Of a DNA stretch of 64,000 bases, positions 42,230 through 54,018 are shown one piece after another (the first letter of the stretch is position 1; every line of letters starts with the position of its first letter). A program made the position numbers and the translations under genes. This stretch comes from Heligmosomoides polygyrus polygyrus (Eukaryota > Nematoda > Chromadorea > Rhabditida > Heligmosomidae): positions 36,169,478 through 36,233,477 of the forward strand of contig OX377202.1 in assembly GCA_947396885.1 (NCBI GenBank), written 5' to 3'. The notes below the pieces were generated by a model. That model ran no database searches. It had not been told where the DNA came from and was given only the letters and a program-made list of their open reading frames with translations.

Positions 42230-42800
42230 TCTGTCATGCCAGGAATTCTCCGAGAGTGCGCCGTGCACAGTGCATACGGAATCGAACCTATAAATCGAGT
42301 GGGCGAGCGCATGTCCACTGCGCTTCTATCTTCTCTTACTGGGAATTGCGAAATCCTCAAGACTAATTCGAACCGTTTGGAGAATGTCCTAAGAAATTTC
42401 AACTCACCACACTCAGAATTAGCTCCAATCTGTCCAAGCGAAAAATCTTGGTGTGCGCCGTGTACAATGCGTACAGAGAAGAACCTATCAAAGGAGTGGA
42501 TTCGACATCTGGCAGACTGTGCGTTTGGGGAGTTTTCTCAGAAATTTGCAGCCGTCCTAGTCAGAAATTGCTGTAAGGCTGTCCAGCGAGCCTTTGGAGT
42601 GCGCCGTGAACAACGCACACAGAATCGAACCTTTCAGTCGGGGGGGGGGGGGGACAGCTTGTAGACTGAGCGTTTGGGGAGTTTTGTCAGAAATTTCCTG
42701 TCGCCCACTCAGGAGTTGCTGTAACGCTGTTTAGCGAGCCTTTGGAGTGCGCCATGAACAGTGCATACAGATTCAAACCTTTCAATCGAGGGGGGCGACC
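42230..42800 (+). repeat. Tandem segments of about 147 bp, 3-4 copies
   Basis: TTTGGAGTGCGCCGTGAACA-type text occurs near 42446, 42593 and 42741 (spacings 147-148 bp), with an earlier diverged copy near 42250. Each is followed by CATACAGAATCGAACC-like text and GTTTGGGGAGTTTT. A run of 13 G lies at 42640-42652. An inverted copy is at 43370-43570. Confidence 0.65.
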
Positions 42801-43369
42801 GCTCGCAAATTACCGCTACCGAAGCCGATGGAATTTTTAAAAACGGAGTCGGATTCGTAATCAGCGCCCCAAGTAGCCCCCAGACGATTTTGGGCGAAGT
42901 TTGCACGAGGAAATTTGGCCAATTTTGAAAATACTGGTTTTCGATGACGTCATCGTCCGCGCAGCTCGGCCACGATATTTTCAAAAATCGATTTTTTGAA
43001 ATTGATCGAGAGTGACACCATTCGATAGAGCTTTTCGTTATGAACAAAACGGTGTTAATGGGAGTGTCGAAAACCCAAATATGGACGAGTAAGAGGGCAG
43101 GAAACTTCAGCCGTTAAGTCCTCCGCGCTAAAACGGTAGATGGGGCTAAGGCAGTTGAGAAGTTCTGAGCACGTCATCGGAAAATACCCTAAGCGCTCTG
43201 CTTGCGTACGCATTTTAAGGCCGTTAGCTCTTTTCGCAGTGGTCCACGGAAGTCGGAAAAAATGCTTCACACAAGCCTCACCTGCATTTTAGCACCCCTC
43301 TAACATTGCTCCCTCCTGAGCTAAACCGTTCTACATTGGCGTACTAACAGAGCGCTCGACTTCCTACAA

Positions 43370-43570
43370 AACCTACAGGCTGCATCCTGAAAGGTTCCAA
43401 CTTGACAGAGCTATTGCGCTTCGAACACGCCCAATTTGCGAGCGGTCGCCCCTCGATTGAAAGATTCGAATCTGTATGCATTGTTCATGGCGTACTCCAA
43501 AGGCTCGCTGGACAGCCTTAAAGCAACTCCTGACTAGGGCGGCTGCAAATTTCTGGAGAAGGCGATTAAA
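43370..43570 (-). repeat. Inverted copy of the 42.2-42.8 kb segment
   Basis: ATTGAAAGATTCGAATCTGT, GCATTGTTCATGGCGTACTC and CCAAAGGCTCGCTGGACAGC are reverse complements of the tandem unit. Between the two lie unrelated 42.84-43.36 kb sequences. Confidence 0.65.
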
Positions 43571-43574
43571 AAAG

Positions 43575-44880
43575 AGATCGAGAAGGAACCGAACTTGAAA
43601 GCACATTTTTCTGAAGCAACAGTTGACGTAAAAAAAGATGGAAATTGCTCTCTGGTGTCGGTCAGATAGTCCAATATAAGTTTGGCGTACGGAGGAAAGT
43701 CGCTTGTAAGATAATCGATGTATAGATTTGCAAGTGTTTGATCTCTACTTGGTGTTCCTGGGTCGAAAAACGGCCTTTTGTTCTTCTTAGATGGCGGAGC
43801 GGACGACGGTCGAGGCGTATTCATGGGATGAAGTACGAAGTTTGCTTCCGAAGGCAAGGCGAGAATTCGATATGAAATAGGTGCCTGAAATCAACAGCGC
43901 GAGCACGAGCGGCAAACGATGTACTAAACTGATGACGAAGAGAATGACCTTTAAAGGGGGCTATGAACGAGAATGAGATCGATCCCCGCCACCTCGGATC
44001 TCGATGAGCAGTAGGCAATTGTAAACAGAACGGCCTAGTCGAGCAGCAGTAGTAGGCCAAGCGTGCAGTCGAAGAAATTTTGGTGCGGCCGATCGAAACG
44101 CGGGGACGATCAAGTAGCAGATAGTAATAAACGGTAACGGCATAGTCACATCAAGTCATTCGCGTGATGAAGAAGATGAAGAAGTCAGTGTACTATCCAT
44201 TCTCTCGTACCGATTCAATGACTTCGGAGGGATAGAATGCTTGGCGGGCATCGGCGAAAACTGATCAAAAACCCCCTCGACTCGGGTGGCGAGAGGCGGC
44301 TACCACGTAGCCGGTTTTTATGATCCTACGTAAAGAATACAACACAACTAATCGTAAGCAGAACATAGCAAACCTTAATGGGGCTGGCGTATTATTAGAA
44401 ATTTCAGGACAGATACAGATCAACAGAGGTTTCAAGAGGAATAGTCCCAAGAAGACCGCCATCGCATCAGCAAGATAGAAGGAAAGGTCCTGTGTACTGC
44501 AATTTGGCCGATCTGATGAGAGCTAGACGAAATTGATGACTGCTCGCAAAATAATTTTGTAAAACATACATTAAGGAAAGCGTTACTTCACATGTTACTT
44601 GTAATTGCATTACACTAAAGTTTTGATGGAATTTGCCCTTTAAATGTTAATGGTTATGCATTTGTAAAATAAAGAAATTCGTACATTAGAATAAACAAAC
44701 ACGAGCAACAACAGTTCACTCTTCGTCGATCGAGAAGCACAGAGCATGTGCCTGACTAGAGTTTCTTCGTCTCCATCTTCCAACGTATCACTGTCTTTAA
44801 TTGCAATCATCATTGACTAGCCAACTCTACTAACACCGCCGCAGAGATCGCCGCCGAACGGCAAAAGTTCCCCGTCAAAC
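43575..44880. other. No gene supported
   Basis: Minus-strand open frames at 43534-43857 and 43821-44060 have no recognised domain or splice context. Nothing else noted. Confidence 0.35.
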
Positions 44881-44950
44881 TTGCCGCTGATGTGCCGCTT
44901 AAGGCCTGTGTTATACTCCCACGGGAGCGTCCGCGGAACGTCCGCGGGCC

Positions 44951-45995
44951 TTAGCAAGTCGGCACTATACCGCTCACCATCGCGCGACTCAGGCCTTCGG
45001 TAGACGCTGTTGTAATGAATGGCTTTTTCAAAGGCTGCGACGTCTTTTACAGTGTTCTTTGCTACCTGATACTTCCGTCAGTTCTCGGCTGTTTTGCCGC
45101 CGAGAAAGACATGATAAAGCGACTTCTTCTTTCGAACCTTCGCTTTCACATTGTCCATCCACAGCCATGCCTGCTTGCCGACTTTGCGTTGTATAGGAGT
45201 CGTAGTGCTGAGTGGCAACCCTGCAGTTCGGCGTATCGCTTCGGTTGCTCTCTTCCAAGTTTCATCGACAGTCGTGACTGTCGGTAACCGTACGCGAGAA
45301 ATCACTACTGCTTCCTTCTCTTTTATTTGCTACCACTTCATTCCTGCAGCACCGTATCGCTCAACCAGCTCCGGCTTTGGAGGAGTGATCTTAAATGTGC
45401 AGATCTGCGGTCGATCCTGTGGGCGACCTTCTCATACGGCACGATCTTCGCGTCTGTGACAATGCTCCGGTTGCGATTCTTCACAAGGAGAAATTCTATT
45501 TGAGACTTGGAGCTATTGCTATTGAACGAGATGAGGTGGGAATCGCGTTTACGAACGGTGTTCACAATGGTGAGGTTATGCGAATCCGCATACTCAAGAA
45601 TCCGAAACCACCGTGACAGGTGTACCCGCCTTTTGTAGCACTACGTGCCCGTTAAGGTCAACTGTGATGACATCTTACGTTGGTACCTCTGTTGTCTTTT
45701 CATCAAGAAAAGACAACAAAACTCTTCCTTGGCTTGACCGGAGCAGCCAGTCTGCGGAGCACACGCAGAGAAGAAATGATAGAGTCGCTCCTTACTTAGA
45801 CGATATTCATCCATCCATCGTCAAACTGATCGACGTTTACAATTGAGTCACGAAATCGTTCGGAGACGATTATTCCGACACCACTGATGGTCCTGGGACT
45901 TCCACATAACCACGTTCTATGTACATTGACTTGCGGCAGGACCACCTCGTCTCCTGTACCGCACAGAAATCAGCTGTTGTTCGCTCCAGTTTTTC
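44951..45995 (-). pseudogene. Broken RTE endonuclease fragment
   Basis: Minus-strand patches match the inner RTE: VQETRW region near 45950, SDRFRDSI-like text near 45870, HLISFNSNSSKSQIEFLLVK at 45540-45460, IVTDAKIVPYE, then VRLPTVTTVDETWKRATEAI and KKSLYHVFLGGKTAE at 45300-45080. Deletions and frameshifts separate them. The copy stops at 44950 against the GC-rich repeat TCCGCGGAACGTCCGCGGGC. Confidence 0.75.
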
Positions 45996-46249
45996 TGAAG
46001 GTTATGCACCGATGCTCAAAAGTTAGTAAATGTGTCCCAACAAGTTATTACGACATGATGTTAGAGATGCCTCCTTATTGAGCTTCATCAGAATGGAATG
46101 GAAACTGTGCCGTCCATTAACTACTCCGCGGCAGTTTTGCCTCTGCCGTGTGTCACGTAGCTGCAAAGTATGCGAAGGCCTTAAGACGTTGAACGCTGTG
46201 AATATCGAGTCGAATCTATTTTGAAAGAAACAATTGGTAATTCTGCAGC

Positions 46250-46870
46250 TATTCGGCTGTCCGGAGAGTTCTCAGCGTTTTGGGTTACAACTTTTCATTC
46301 ACCTATTTTTAAGTAATCAATTCCGAACGATATTCATATTTAACTTCCAACAATCCGCGGCCGAGACAGCTCGACAAATCAATCAAGTGTGGGGGGGCCT
46401 AATAGTGATGGAGAAAGCACTGTGCGCAAGTGGTTCAGTAAATTTCGGACCGGAGATTTCAGCTTCGAAGATGACCCCAGTAGCGTCAACCTAGAGCAAT
46501 ACTGGACGACGAGTTGAAGGATTTGGTGGAAACCAGCACAGAAGAATCCCGATTCTTTTGCACAATAACGCCCGCCTACACGTTTCACAAATCACTAGTC
46601 GAAAATTGAACAAATTAAGGGTCGAAATTCTGGCTCACCCGCCATCTTCTCCAGATCTCTCCCCAACCGAGTACCACCTTTTCAGACATTTTCAGAACTT
46701 TCTTGCTGGAGAAACCTTCACAAATCAGGAACAAACCAAAACAGCCTTCGCGGAACTTGTCGAGTCTCAACCACCTAATTTTTTTCGCTGGTGAAATAAG
46801 TCGCCTGCTGGCCCGTTGGAAAAAGTGTGCTGACTCGAACGGTGCTTATTTCGATGAAGTACGATGAGAT
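46250..46870 (+). pseudogene. mariner transposase, internally deleted
   Basis: The N-terminal helix-turn-helix part reads SAAETARQINQVWG, then in another frame RKWFSKFRTGDFSFEDDP and LDDELKDLVETSTEE. A deletion removes the region with the first catalytic Asp. The text resumes HNNARLHVSQITSRKL and EILAHPPSSPDLSPTEYHLF, the segment with the second and third acidic positions of the DD34D catalytic triad, then FLAGETFTNQ and, after a frame change, RWKKCADSNGAYFDE near the C-terminus. Mariner proteins are about 345 residues; less than half remains. TIRs were not located. Confidence 0.8.
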
Positions 46871-47060
46871 TTGAGAAGGTTATAGTAGTTCAAAGTGAAG
46901 CACTCAAAACGCTGAGAACTTTCCGGTCAACATACATTTTGAATCGTCAATTTTTAACCCCGTGTACTGTTTGCACAAACCGATAATGATACTACCTTCA
47001 GCGGTGAATGCATATGAGAATGGTGCCTTATTTGATATGCATTTTGCTTGACGAGAGGTA

Positions 47061-47241
47061 ATGGTTGTAAATGTTTGCCGACGGAGACGTTGGACACTTT
47101 TTTTGGTTGGTCGCCATGCCTCGACGTCAACATTGGATTTCAAATATGAGAAGAGCTTTCAGATCTCTTTCGTTGCATTCGCTGGATTTGCTTTTTACTG
47201 CTTTTCTAGCGAGTCGATATTACATCCGACGGAAAATAAAG
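47061..47241 (+). CDS. Possible first exon with hydrophobic segment
   Basis: From ATG 47061 the frame gives 60 codons plus one base and ends at AAAG-GTTAGT, a good donor in phase 1. It contains FQISFVAFAGFAFYCF, a possible membrane anchor. In another frame ATG 47146 gives MRRAFRSLSLHSLDLLFTAF ending in phase 0. Either could be an alternative first exon for the mucin-like exon at 54019 (only phase 1 fits). No trans-splice acceptor lies immediately upstream. Confidence 0.25.
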
Positions 47242-47689
47242 GTTAGTAGCTGAAGCAAGGATTGGCAAGAGACAAAAAGTCGATGACTGCCTAGGCAAGC
47301 CAGCAGAGTGAATGTCTGCGTCAAGTCCTTCAGATTCATCTACTATTGTGGCGCGCTTAGATGTGAAGCTCTCTAGTTTTCGAATTTTCCTTTTCATGTG
47401 AAGTATCCGATTTACTCTTCACCTGTGAGGGAAAAGAATGTCTTTGGACTAACACAATAAGACTGCGCAGATGAGTTGAAAGCACACCATAATCCCAGTA
47501 ACTTTTCCAGTGCGAGGTTCGCTGAAGAAACATAGGTGAACTCGATTAGATGCCTGCAACAGAGAGCGAAAGTGAAGCTGGAGCACGCCTCTCCGCAATC
47601 GGGGCGCCGCGAACGTGGGATCCAAATAAGGGGTGTGCAATTATATTCACACCAGCGTCCGTCGCCGGCTTCGCCGGCGCCGTAAGCTG

Positions 47690-48080
47690 TCACCGATGCG
47701 CGCCAAGGTTCCGGATTCACAAGACGTGTTACCAGTGAAGGTGGGACCAGTAATGGGGGACCATTGAAGGAGGGGGTTCAGTAAGGGGGACCGGTAAAGG
47801 GTTGACCAATAAAAGAGGGATCAGTGAAGGTGGGACCAGCAATGGGGACCGGTGAGGGAGGGAAGGGTCAAGTGAAGGTGGGACCGATAGAAGGTTGACC
47901 AGTGAAAAGGGAACCAGGTGAAGAGGGGCCGTTGGGGAAGGTACCAGTAATGGGGACCGTTGAATGTGGGGAGGGGTGAAGGGGTCCAGTGAAGGGATGG
48001 AGGACCGGAAAACGGTTGGTGAATAAGAGGGGGATCAGTGAGGGTGGAACCAGTAATGGGGATCGGTTAAGGATAGGGAA
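47690..48080 (+). repeat. Composite repeat copy 3: 42-bp unit and GGGACC array
   Basis: One unit with CACCGATGCGCGCCAAGGTT and GGATTCACAAGACGTGTTAC is followed by GTGGGACCAGTAATGGGG-type phrases to about 48080. The left flank has the hairpin GCCGGCTTCGCCGGC at 47662. Confidence 0.65.
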
Positions 48081-48452
48081 ACGCACGCACGCAGAACTCT
48101 CGAAGCGTTTTGGATCGCGGCCAGAAATCCAAAAATCAACCGCAAGGAGGAGTGCATCGCGGTGACGCAAGAGCTGGCGCCCTACGTCGACCCCTGCGGG
48201 TATGACTTACGTGGTCGTGCTCAAGGGGGTCCCAGGGGCAGGTGGTCAGTCGATATAAGCTCGCAAACCCATCCGAGTTAGCCCACCTCCAGCTACGTGT
48301 GATTGGTGGATCACTTCGACCCCACCACTAAGGTTAGCGTTACTATGCTCTACGACATTGCTTCCTGACTCCTTGTCTCCTTCGGAATTCACTCCTGTAG
48401 GATGAAATGGCGTTTGGGCGAGTAGTTTTTCAAATGAACTCGACTTTTCCAG

Positions 48453-48492
48453 GCTCTGACGAAGGCGACATCGCCGAAACGTAAGCCTAATA
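48453..48492 (+). ncRNA. Second hammerhead-like structured motif
   Basis: AGGCT, CTGACGA, a GGCG-ACAT-CGCC hairpin, GAAACGTA and AGCCT repeat the layout of 8074-8112 with compensating changes in both stems. No Penelope-like coding sequence was seen next to it. It lies just upstream of the third composite tail. Confidence 0.4.
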
Positions 48493-48539
48493 AAAGGTCG
48501 ATACCAATCTTGGTCTACAGCTGAGAGCAACTTACGAAA

Positions 48540-48863
48540 TGGGAGTAATGTTGCTCCCGTCGGACTGTGAACTGCATCGAGCGGTCTACCAATAGCAATT
48601 GATTTCATTTGTGTTTTCGCAGAATAAGCACTTCGGACGTGCGATAGAGGGTGGGATGACCCCACAGGGGCGGTTTTGAAGATTCTGTCCTACCGTATCC
48701 CGCTATACTGTTCTATATAGCAAAGCCAATTTCTTTACTCTAATGAATGAGAAAAGGCCTAAAGAGGTCAAGAAGAAGGTCGGCCTGTTCTATTCTCCGA
48801 GTTTGGGGGAGAAGCCCCCAACCAGACGTTTGGCTGCCAGTAGGCCGCTGAACGTCTGGTACT
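48540..48863 (+). repeat. Composite-repeat tail, copy 3
   Basis: Closely matches 4745-5137 (GTCGGACTGTGAACTGCATC, TTTGAAGATTCTGTCCTACC, TTTACTCTAATGAATGAGAA). The terminal hairpins are TTTGGGGGAGAAGCCCCC and CCAGACGTTTGGC with GCCGCTGAACGTCTGG. Confidence 0.7.
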
Positions 48864-48869
48864 TGAATA

Positions 48870-50145
48870 AGCCCGCTTATCAGTACCCAAGCACAAGTAC
48901 GAGGTGACCTGGCATTTCCCACATGTAGGGCGAGTAGTTTATCCGTTTACGCGATACGTATGATCTAAGCCCTTCTTATTGCAAGCTGCATTGCACGTAC
49001 GCGTCAAGTTGTGTACAATGTAGGAAATTATACGTCACCTCTTTGACTGCTACGTTCTGCTAGGTGGAAGCGCGTGGGCTGCCCCCCTCTTCCACGCATT
49101 GCGCCCAAAGTTGCTGTCATAGCCTGATTCGGATAGTTGCCTCTTAGTATACAGTTGTCTAATCACAAAATGTTCTTTAATGCTTCCATTCTTAGTTTTT
49201 GCCTATATCGTTGCTTTTTGCTATTAAGTGGCAGATTGGTAATATATTGAAGAAGTCTTTTAATATTAACAATTAGAGTAAATCACATCTACACGAATAA
49301 CAAAGTAAAAATTACGAGATAGAGGAGAAGTGTATACTTGTGACGACCCTGAAATCAAGCCATTCGTAAGATTTCCTCTCTCCTCCAACCCTTTAAATTG
49401 ATCTACAAAACCTTGCCCCAACGGAATGTTTAAAAATTTAATTGCCACCACCTAAGCAGTAGATGTATCACCACCCTAACACTATTTACACTTTACACTA
49501 TGCTTTCATGCAAGCTTTTATCATGGTACTCAGAACAGTTTGCAACAACATTTAACGGCAACTTTAAACCGATCCAGCTGATATGCGACAAAAAATTTCA
49601 GCAGTGCATAGGGTTTATCGGAAAATAGTGACGAATCAGATCCGGAACCCTAAAATTAACGTGTAGCCCACTCTCCTTACAACTCTTCTCAGTGATGCGC
49701 GACTCCCGATTTCAAAAATCGTTCTTAAGGCGACTGGGCTTAATCCGTTTGGACACCACCTTCCAAACTGGAGACTTACTTGGCGTGTTGGATCCACGTC
49801 CAACACACGTTCTCAAGCGCAAGGTTCATTATGTCACTGACGCTGCACTAGTGAAACCCATGTCCTCAACAGGCTTTTACAGGTCCGATAGATGGTGCAC
49901 TTTCATTTTCGGTTGCAAACCTAGAGAGGGGGGTCCAACCTGTACCTCTCTATTTCTGACAGCTTTACTGCAAACAAGCAAAGTTAGATATCCTTCTAGG
50001 TCTATGCTGATTAGATAAACGTGTATAGCGTTTCGTTCTTCAGTTTCTTACGCAAACTCAGATTCGTCAGCGACTTACAGCAATTTAAAGTCGTAATCGT
50101 TGATGAATCTGGCCCCTGGATGTTGTGAAGAAGCATGATGGTGAA
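48870..50145. other. No gene supported
   Basis: A plus-strand frame at 49692-50018 has no recognised domain. GATGAATCTGGCCCCTGG at 50103 is a lone end of the GATTCATCAA MITE family. The rest is AT-rich. Confidence 0.35.
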
Positions 50146-50149
50146 CAGC

Positions 50150-52337
50150 TATATTAGGGCTTGCTATCCACTCATCTTTAAGAAAGGAAAATGACATAGA
50201 AATTTAGGTTTTGAGTTCATTTTGGGTACTGGTTGCAGTTTGTCAAACTGCAAGTGAGTCTTCGTAGAAAGCACTCTCTATCGCCGATTTTAGCTGCGAA
50301 TATCGATGGACTAAGCGAATGAGTTAGTCTAAAAATATGTCGGCTAACCATACATAACGTAAAGACTCGAAACATCAAACTTCGAGAAACCAGGTGATCA
50401 GATGGCAGGATTTCAGCTGATTAAAGTGACGACTTCTTTCAGAAGTGCGACTGAGCATCTAAAGCGTTTCTGTCCGGTCTTCGATCCAGGTTGCCAAATC
50501 CTGACGAGTTTTTGGGTTTTCCGAATTGCCTAGACCATAGCATGAATTCGTTGGCCAGTGTGTAGGCTTTACAAAAAATATGTTTCAGCGGCTGTTGTCA
50601 AGCACAATCGATTCCATTTTATTTTTCTATCTAAAAAAATATTTGCGGTGAAACAGCGAGTTAGTTAGTTCCTTACTAAGAGTGGTAATGCTAATTAGCA
50701 TAGAAGCTGACCTTGATATACTATTTCTACGTCGATTTTAAAATGCGCATCTTTCAGTCCAATTTGTAGACTTTTCACTTTAAATTTGACACTCTTCTAT
50801 GCTAGCTTAAGGCCTTTAAAACCAAAGCGTTTAAATCAAAATGCGCTTTTTCTACACACATTTAAAAAGTTGTTCAAGGAAAATTTTAGTAAAATCTTTT
50901 TGAAGTCTTAGATCACTTACTCAAAAAGTGAATATTTCTATTAAAAAGAATTTTAAAGAATTGCCTTTTTTGTGGAAAACAATTGTTTATGGCTTGCTTT
51001 GAAGGGCGACAAAGCAATTTTTAATGCCAAGAAAAGGATTAAGCCATGCACTTCTACAAGGCGTCGCGATTTTTTTCAATTGAGAGCAAAATTACATGAC
51101 TGCATGCAGTCTCACGCTTGTATAACACAGACAATTGTAAAAATGCACATATTCTCACTTTGATGCTTCATGTAAGCAGCGTTCACACTATCAATCAAAA
51201 AAAAATCGCGACGTGCTTTTCAAGTGCACGGTCATCTGGTCTTTGATGCACTAAATGATTATTGCCTCTTTGCGCTTCAAAATAAAATTTAGTTTGTTTT
51301 TTGAAACAAAACAAAAATTGCATAAAATTATTACATTCTTTCGGACAGCTGAACTAAAAGAACTTGTACATTCGTTCGGGCATCTGAACTAAAAGAAAGT
51401 TATAACACTTCTCTTGGACAAAAAATTATTCTACCCTTTTTGGAAAGTTTGTAGTCTAATTTGTGAGAAACACGTTTTAATTTGGAAGACTTTATTTGCT
51501 TTAATATTCTGACTCTAGCTTACATTTAGAAGAGTGTCCAATTTGCTTCGAAAAGTGTCCAATTTGATTAGAAATTGTCCGATTTGATTTCAAAATGCCC
51601 AACTCGACGTCAAAGAGGAACATATATAGATATATTTTTGGAAATCCTGGTGATTGGGGAAAGAATTTTAAGAATAACGGAATCAGTGCGATCCACGCAA
51701 TTCGGAAAATCCAACAACTCGTCAGGATTTGGGAACCTGGATCGATAATGGTGAGCTGCTTAAAATTAACCGATCCGTAATTACGAGAAAGAGAAATGAG
51801 CGATTCGTTGGTCATTTAGCCGCGTGCACTGTCTCTGTAGGGCATGTCAGGTCAGCGCAATTATGATCGAAGAACGCCTCTACATCAGCATTGGATCTGG
51901 TGCGTTCAAATGTTGACGTCCAAACTGGTTTAAGATTTTTATCGAAAAATTACATAATTACATCACTGGGCTTTCCAGCATTCATTCTGTGAAGACTGAG
52001 TATGAAACGCTCTAGAAACTCAGTCGCACTTTTGAAAGAAGTCGTCATTTTGATCAGCTGAAATCCTGCCATCTGATCACCTCGCTTCTGGAGATTTGAT
52101 GCTTGGAGTCTCTACATTATGTATGGTTAGCCAACATATTTTAGACTAACTCTTTCGCTTAGTACATTGATATTTGCAGCTAAAATCGGCGATAGAGTGT
52201 GCTTTCTACCAAGACTCACTTGCAGGTTTAACAAACTGCAACCAGTACGCAAATGCCCAAAATGAACTGAAAACCTAAATTTTTATGTTATTTTTATTCC
52301 TTAAAGATAGTGATAGCAAGCTACAATAACAGGTCTT
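50150..52337. mobile_element. Giant foldback element with long inverted arms, about 2.2 kb
   Basis: The outer text GGGCTTGCTATC (50157) pairs with GATAGCAAGCTA (52312). Further inverted pairs are ACTGGTTGCAGTTTGTCAAA with 52235, TATCGCCGATTTTAGCTGC with 52180, CTAACCATACATAACG with 52130, GGTGATCAGATGGCAGGATT with 52080, and AACTCGTCAGGATTTGGGAACC with 50490-50510. The inner region also pairs (TTGACACTCTTCTATGCTAG with 51530). The centre is near 51240. The related interior is at 10020-11065. No transposase was found. Confidence 0.8.
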
Positions 52338-52339
52338 AT

Positions 52340-53225
52340 GGTAAGACTGAGAATTCTTCCGTTGAAATTAACGAAATCGGTTGAAACAGCAGCACTCTCA
52401 GTGCATATCTTCCGGCGCTATTTGGTACCAAATGAATCGTCATAGGCAGGGCAGATCGTAAGCGGCAGGAAAATAAAATCTAATTAGGTTTAAGAAATTT
52501 AAAATTTAACTGTGCAGCAGTAACTATGCCTGGAGACATATTAGGCGAGACTCGACGACGGTGTTGGGTCGGGTCACAGTAATTAGGACCCTCCTTAATT
52601 GCGGCACTGGTTTTCAGGCTTCCATCCAATTTCTGACGGCGGCCGCACGCCCAGTGGTAGGTGGGATGATGGCAGGTTCCCCTGTAAATTTTAGCGAAAA
52701 GGGCTTTACTTTGGAGAAAGTTATCATTACCTCCCTTGGCCCTGCATCTCTATCCTGAACTGATTTCGTTCTTGAGACAAGAGTCAGAATCTTGTTCATC
52801 ATACTTGGAACAAAAGAGTTTTCAGCTGCAGCGCCAAGGCTTTCCTCAGGTCCCGCCACTGTAGAACTGACCGGAATCACCCATACTCTCAAGTGAGGCG
52901 AAAATTCAAAGAATTTTAGTGAAAATTGAAAGAATCTAGAGAGAAGAGCGACGTTCTCCTTTCTTCAACTGTCTCCATAACCGAACCGACTGGAAAATGA
53001 CTTCAGAGTTCCCCGAGATGCGCTTCCCAATCGCTCCCTCAGTTGTTAGGTTTCTGAGCGATGTCACGCCAATTAACGACGGCTTCGAGCGCAGCAAACT
53101 TGACCAGATAGAGCAGCACCGGCAGGGCGGGAAGTGGGCGGTGGGCAGCACGGTGTACCGAACGACTGCCCCCCCCCCCTACCGAATTCCACCTCCAGTC
53201 TCTTTTGCCTTGTCGCTCTCCTACG
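52340..53225. other. No gene supported
   Basis: A minus-strand frame at 52892-52614 (KILTLVSRTKSVQD, KVKPFSLKFTGEPAI) looks weakly protein-like but has no family or splice context. Other frames overlap it. Confidence 0.3.
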
Positions 53226-53229
53226 GGGT

Positions 53230-53530
53230 CCACTTTACTGCCATCCCCCTTTGCTGCGCCCCTCTTACTAGATCTTCTCTCTGGTCCCCTTTATTATTAT
53301 AGTAATCCGTATAATCGCTCCTTACTGCGAATCCCCCTGATCTTTTCTTCCTGGTCCCACCTTCATTCCTGCCTTCCTAGTTGATGCCCTGGTCCCTCTT
53401 GAGGATCCGCTAACCGCGGCTCTCCCTTAGCGGTCCTCCCACGCTTATGGCACGACTTTGGCGACGCAGCTTCTGAATACAGACCCGCAGTGCGACATTG
53501 GTGACACATCTTCTGAATCAGAAATCTGCG
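53230..53530 (-). repeat. Composite repeat copy 4, minus orientation
   Basis: On the plus strand 53265-53420 holds CTGGTCCC and CCCCTTTATT phrases, the complement of the GGGACC array. 53445-53530 holds complements of 42-bp units (GCGACGCAGCTTCTGAATAC, GGTGACACATCTTCTGAATC). Read on the minus strand the order is the same as in the other copies. Confidence 0.55.
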
Positions 53531-54018
53531 CAGTTGCAGGCAGGAAGAGCCCGCGTAAGATCACTCAAACGTCATGGACGGCTTCCTCAATTATTTAGTG
53601 GTTGATCGGCTCCAGTGCCTTCCCACACTTTATTATATTTCAAATCAAAAGACTCAAAGGTTTGCTCCCCTGAAAGACGTGATTTACAAGACCTTATCAA
53701 AGTAATAGGAAAACTATTTTGTGCCTAGATAAATATTATATATTTTGTATTATCATTAATATTAATATCATCGTTCATATTATCCATGTATTCTACGTGT
53801 TACCATATCGAATACGAAAAACGCGAATAAGATAAAGCAGCAACAAACATCGAGTCTTCGGTGAGCGATTAGCACATCTCTAGGAATGAGGCATAAGTCC
53901 TAGCTTGGACCATGTCGGCCTGAAATGGAGTAGCGGTGCTCGTAATTGCGTATGGTGATCGTTTGAAAAACAGAAAATTACAGATTGCTATTTAGTTATC
54001 ATTTTCGGTCTATTTCAG

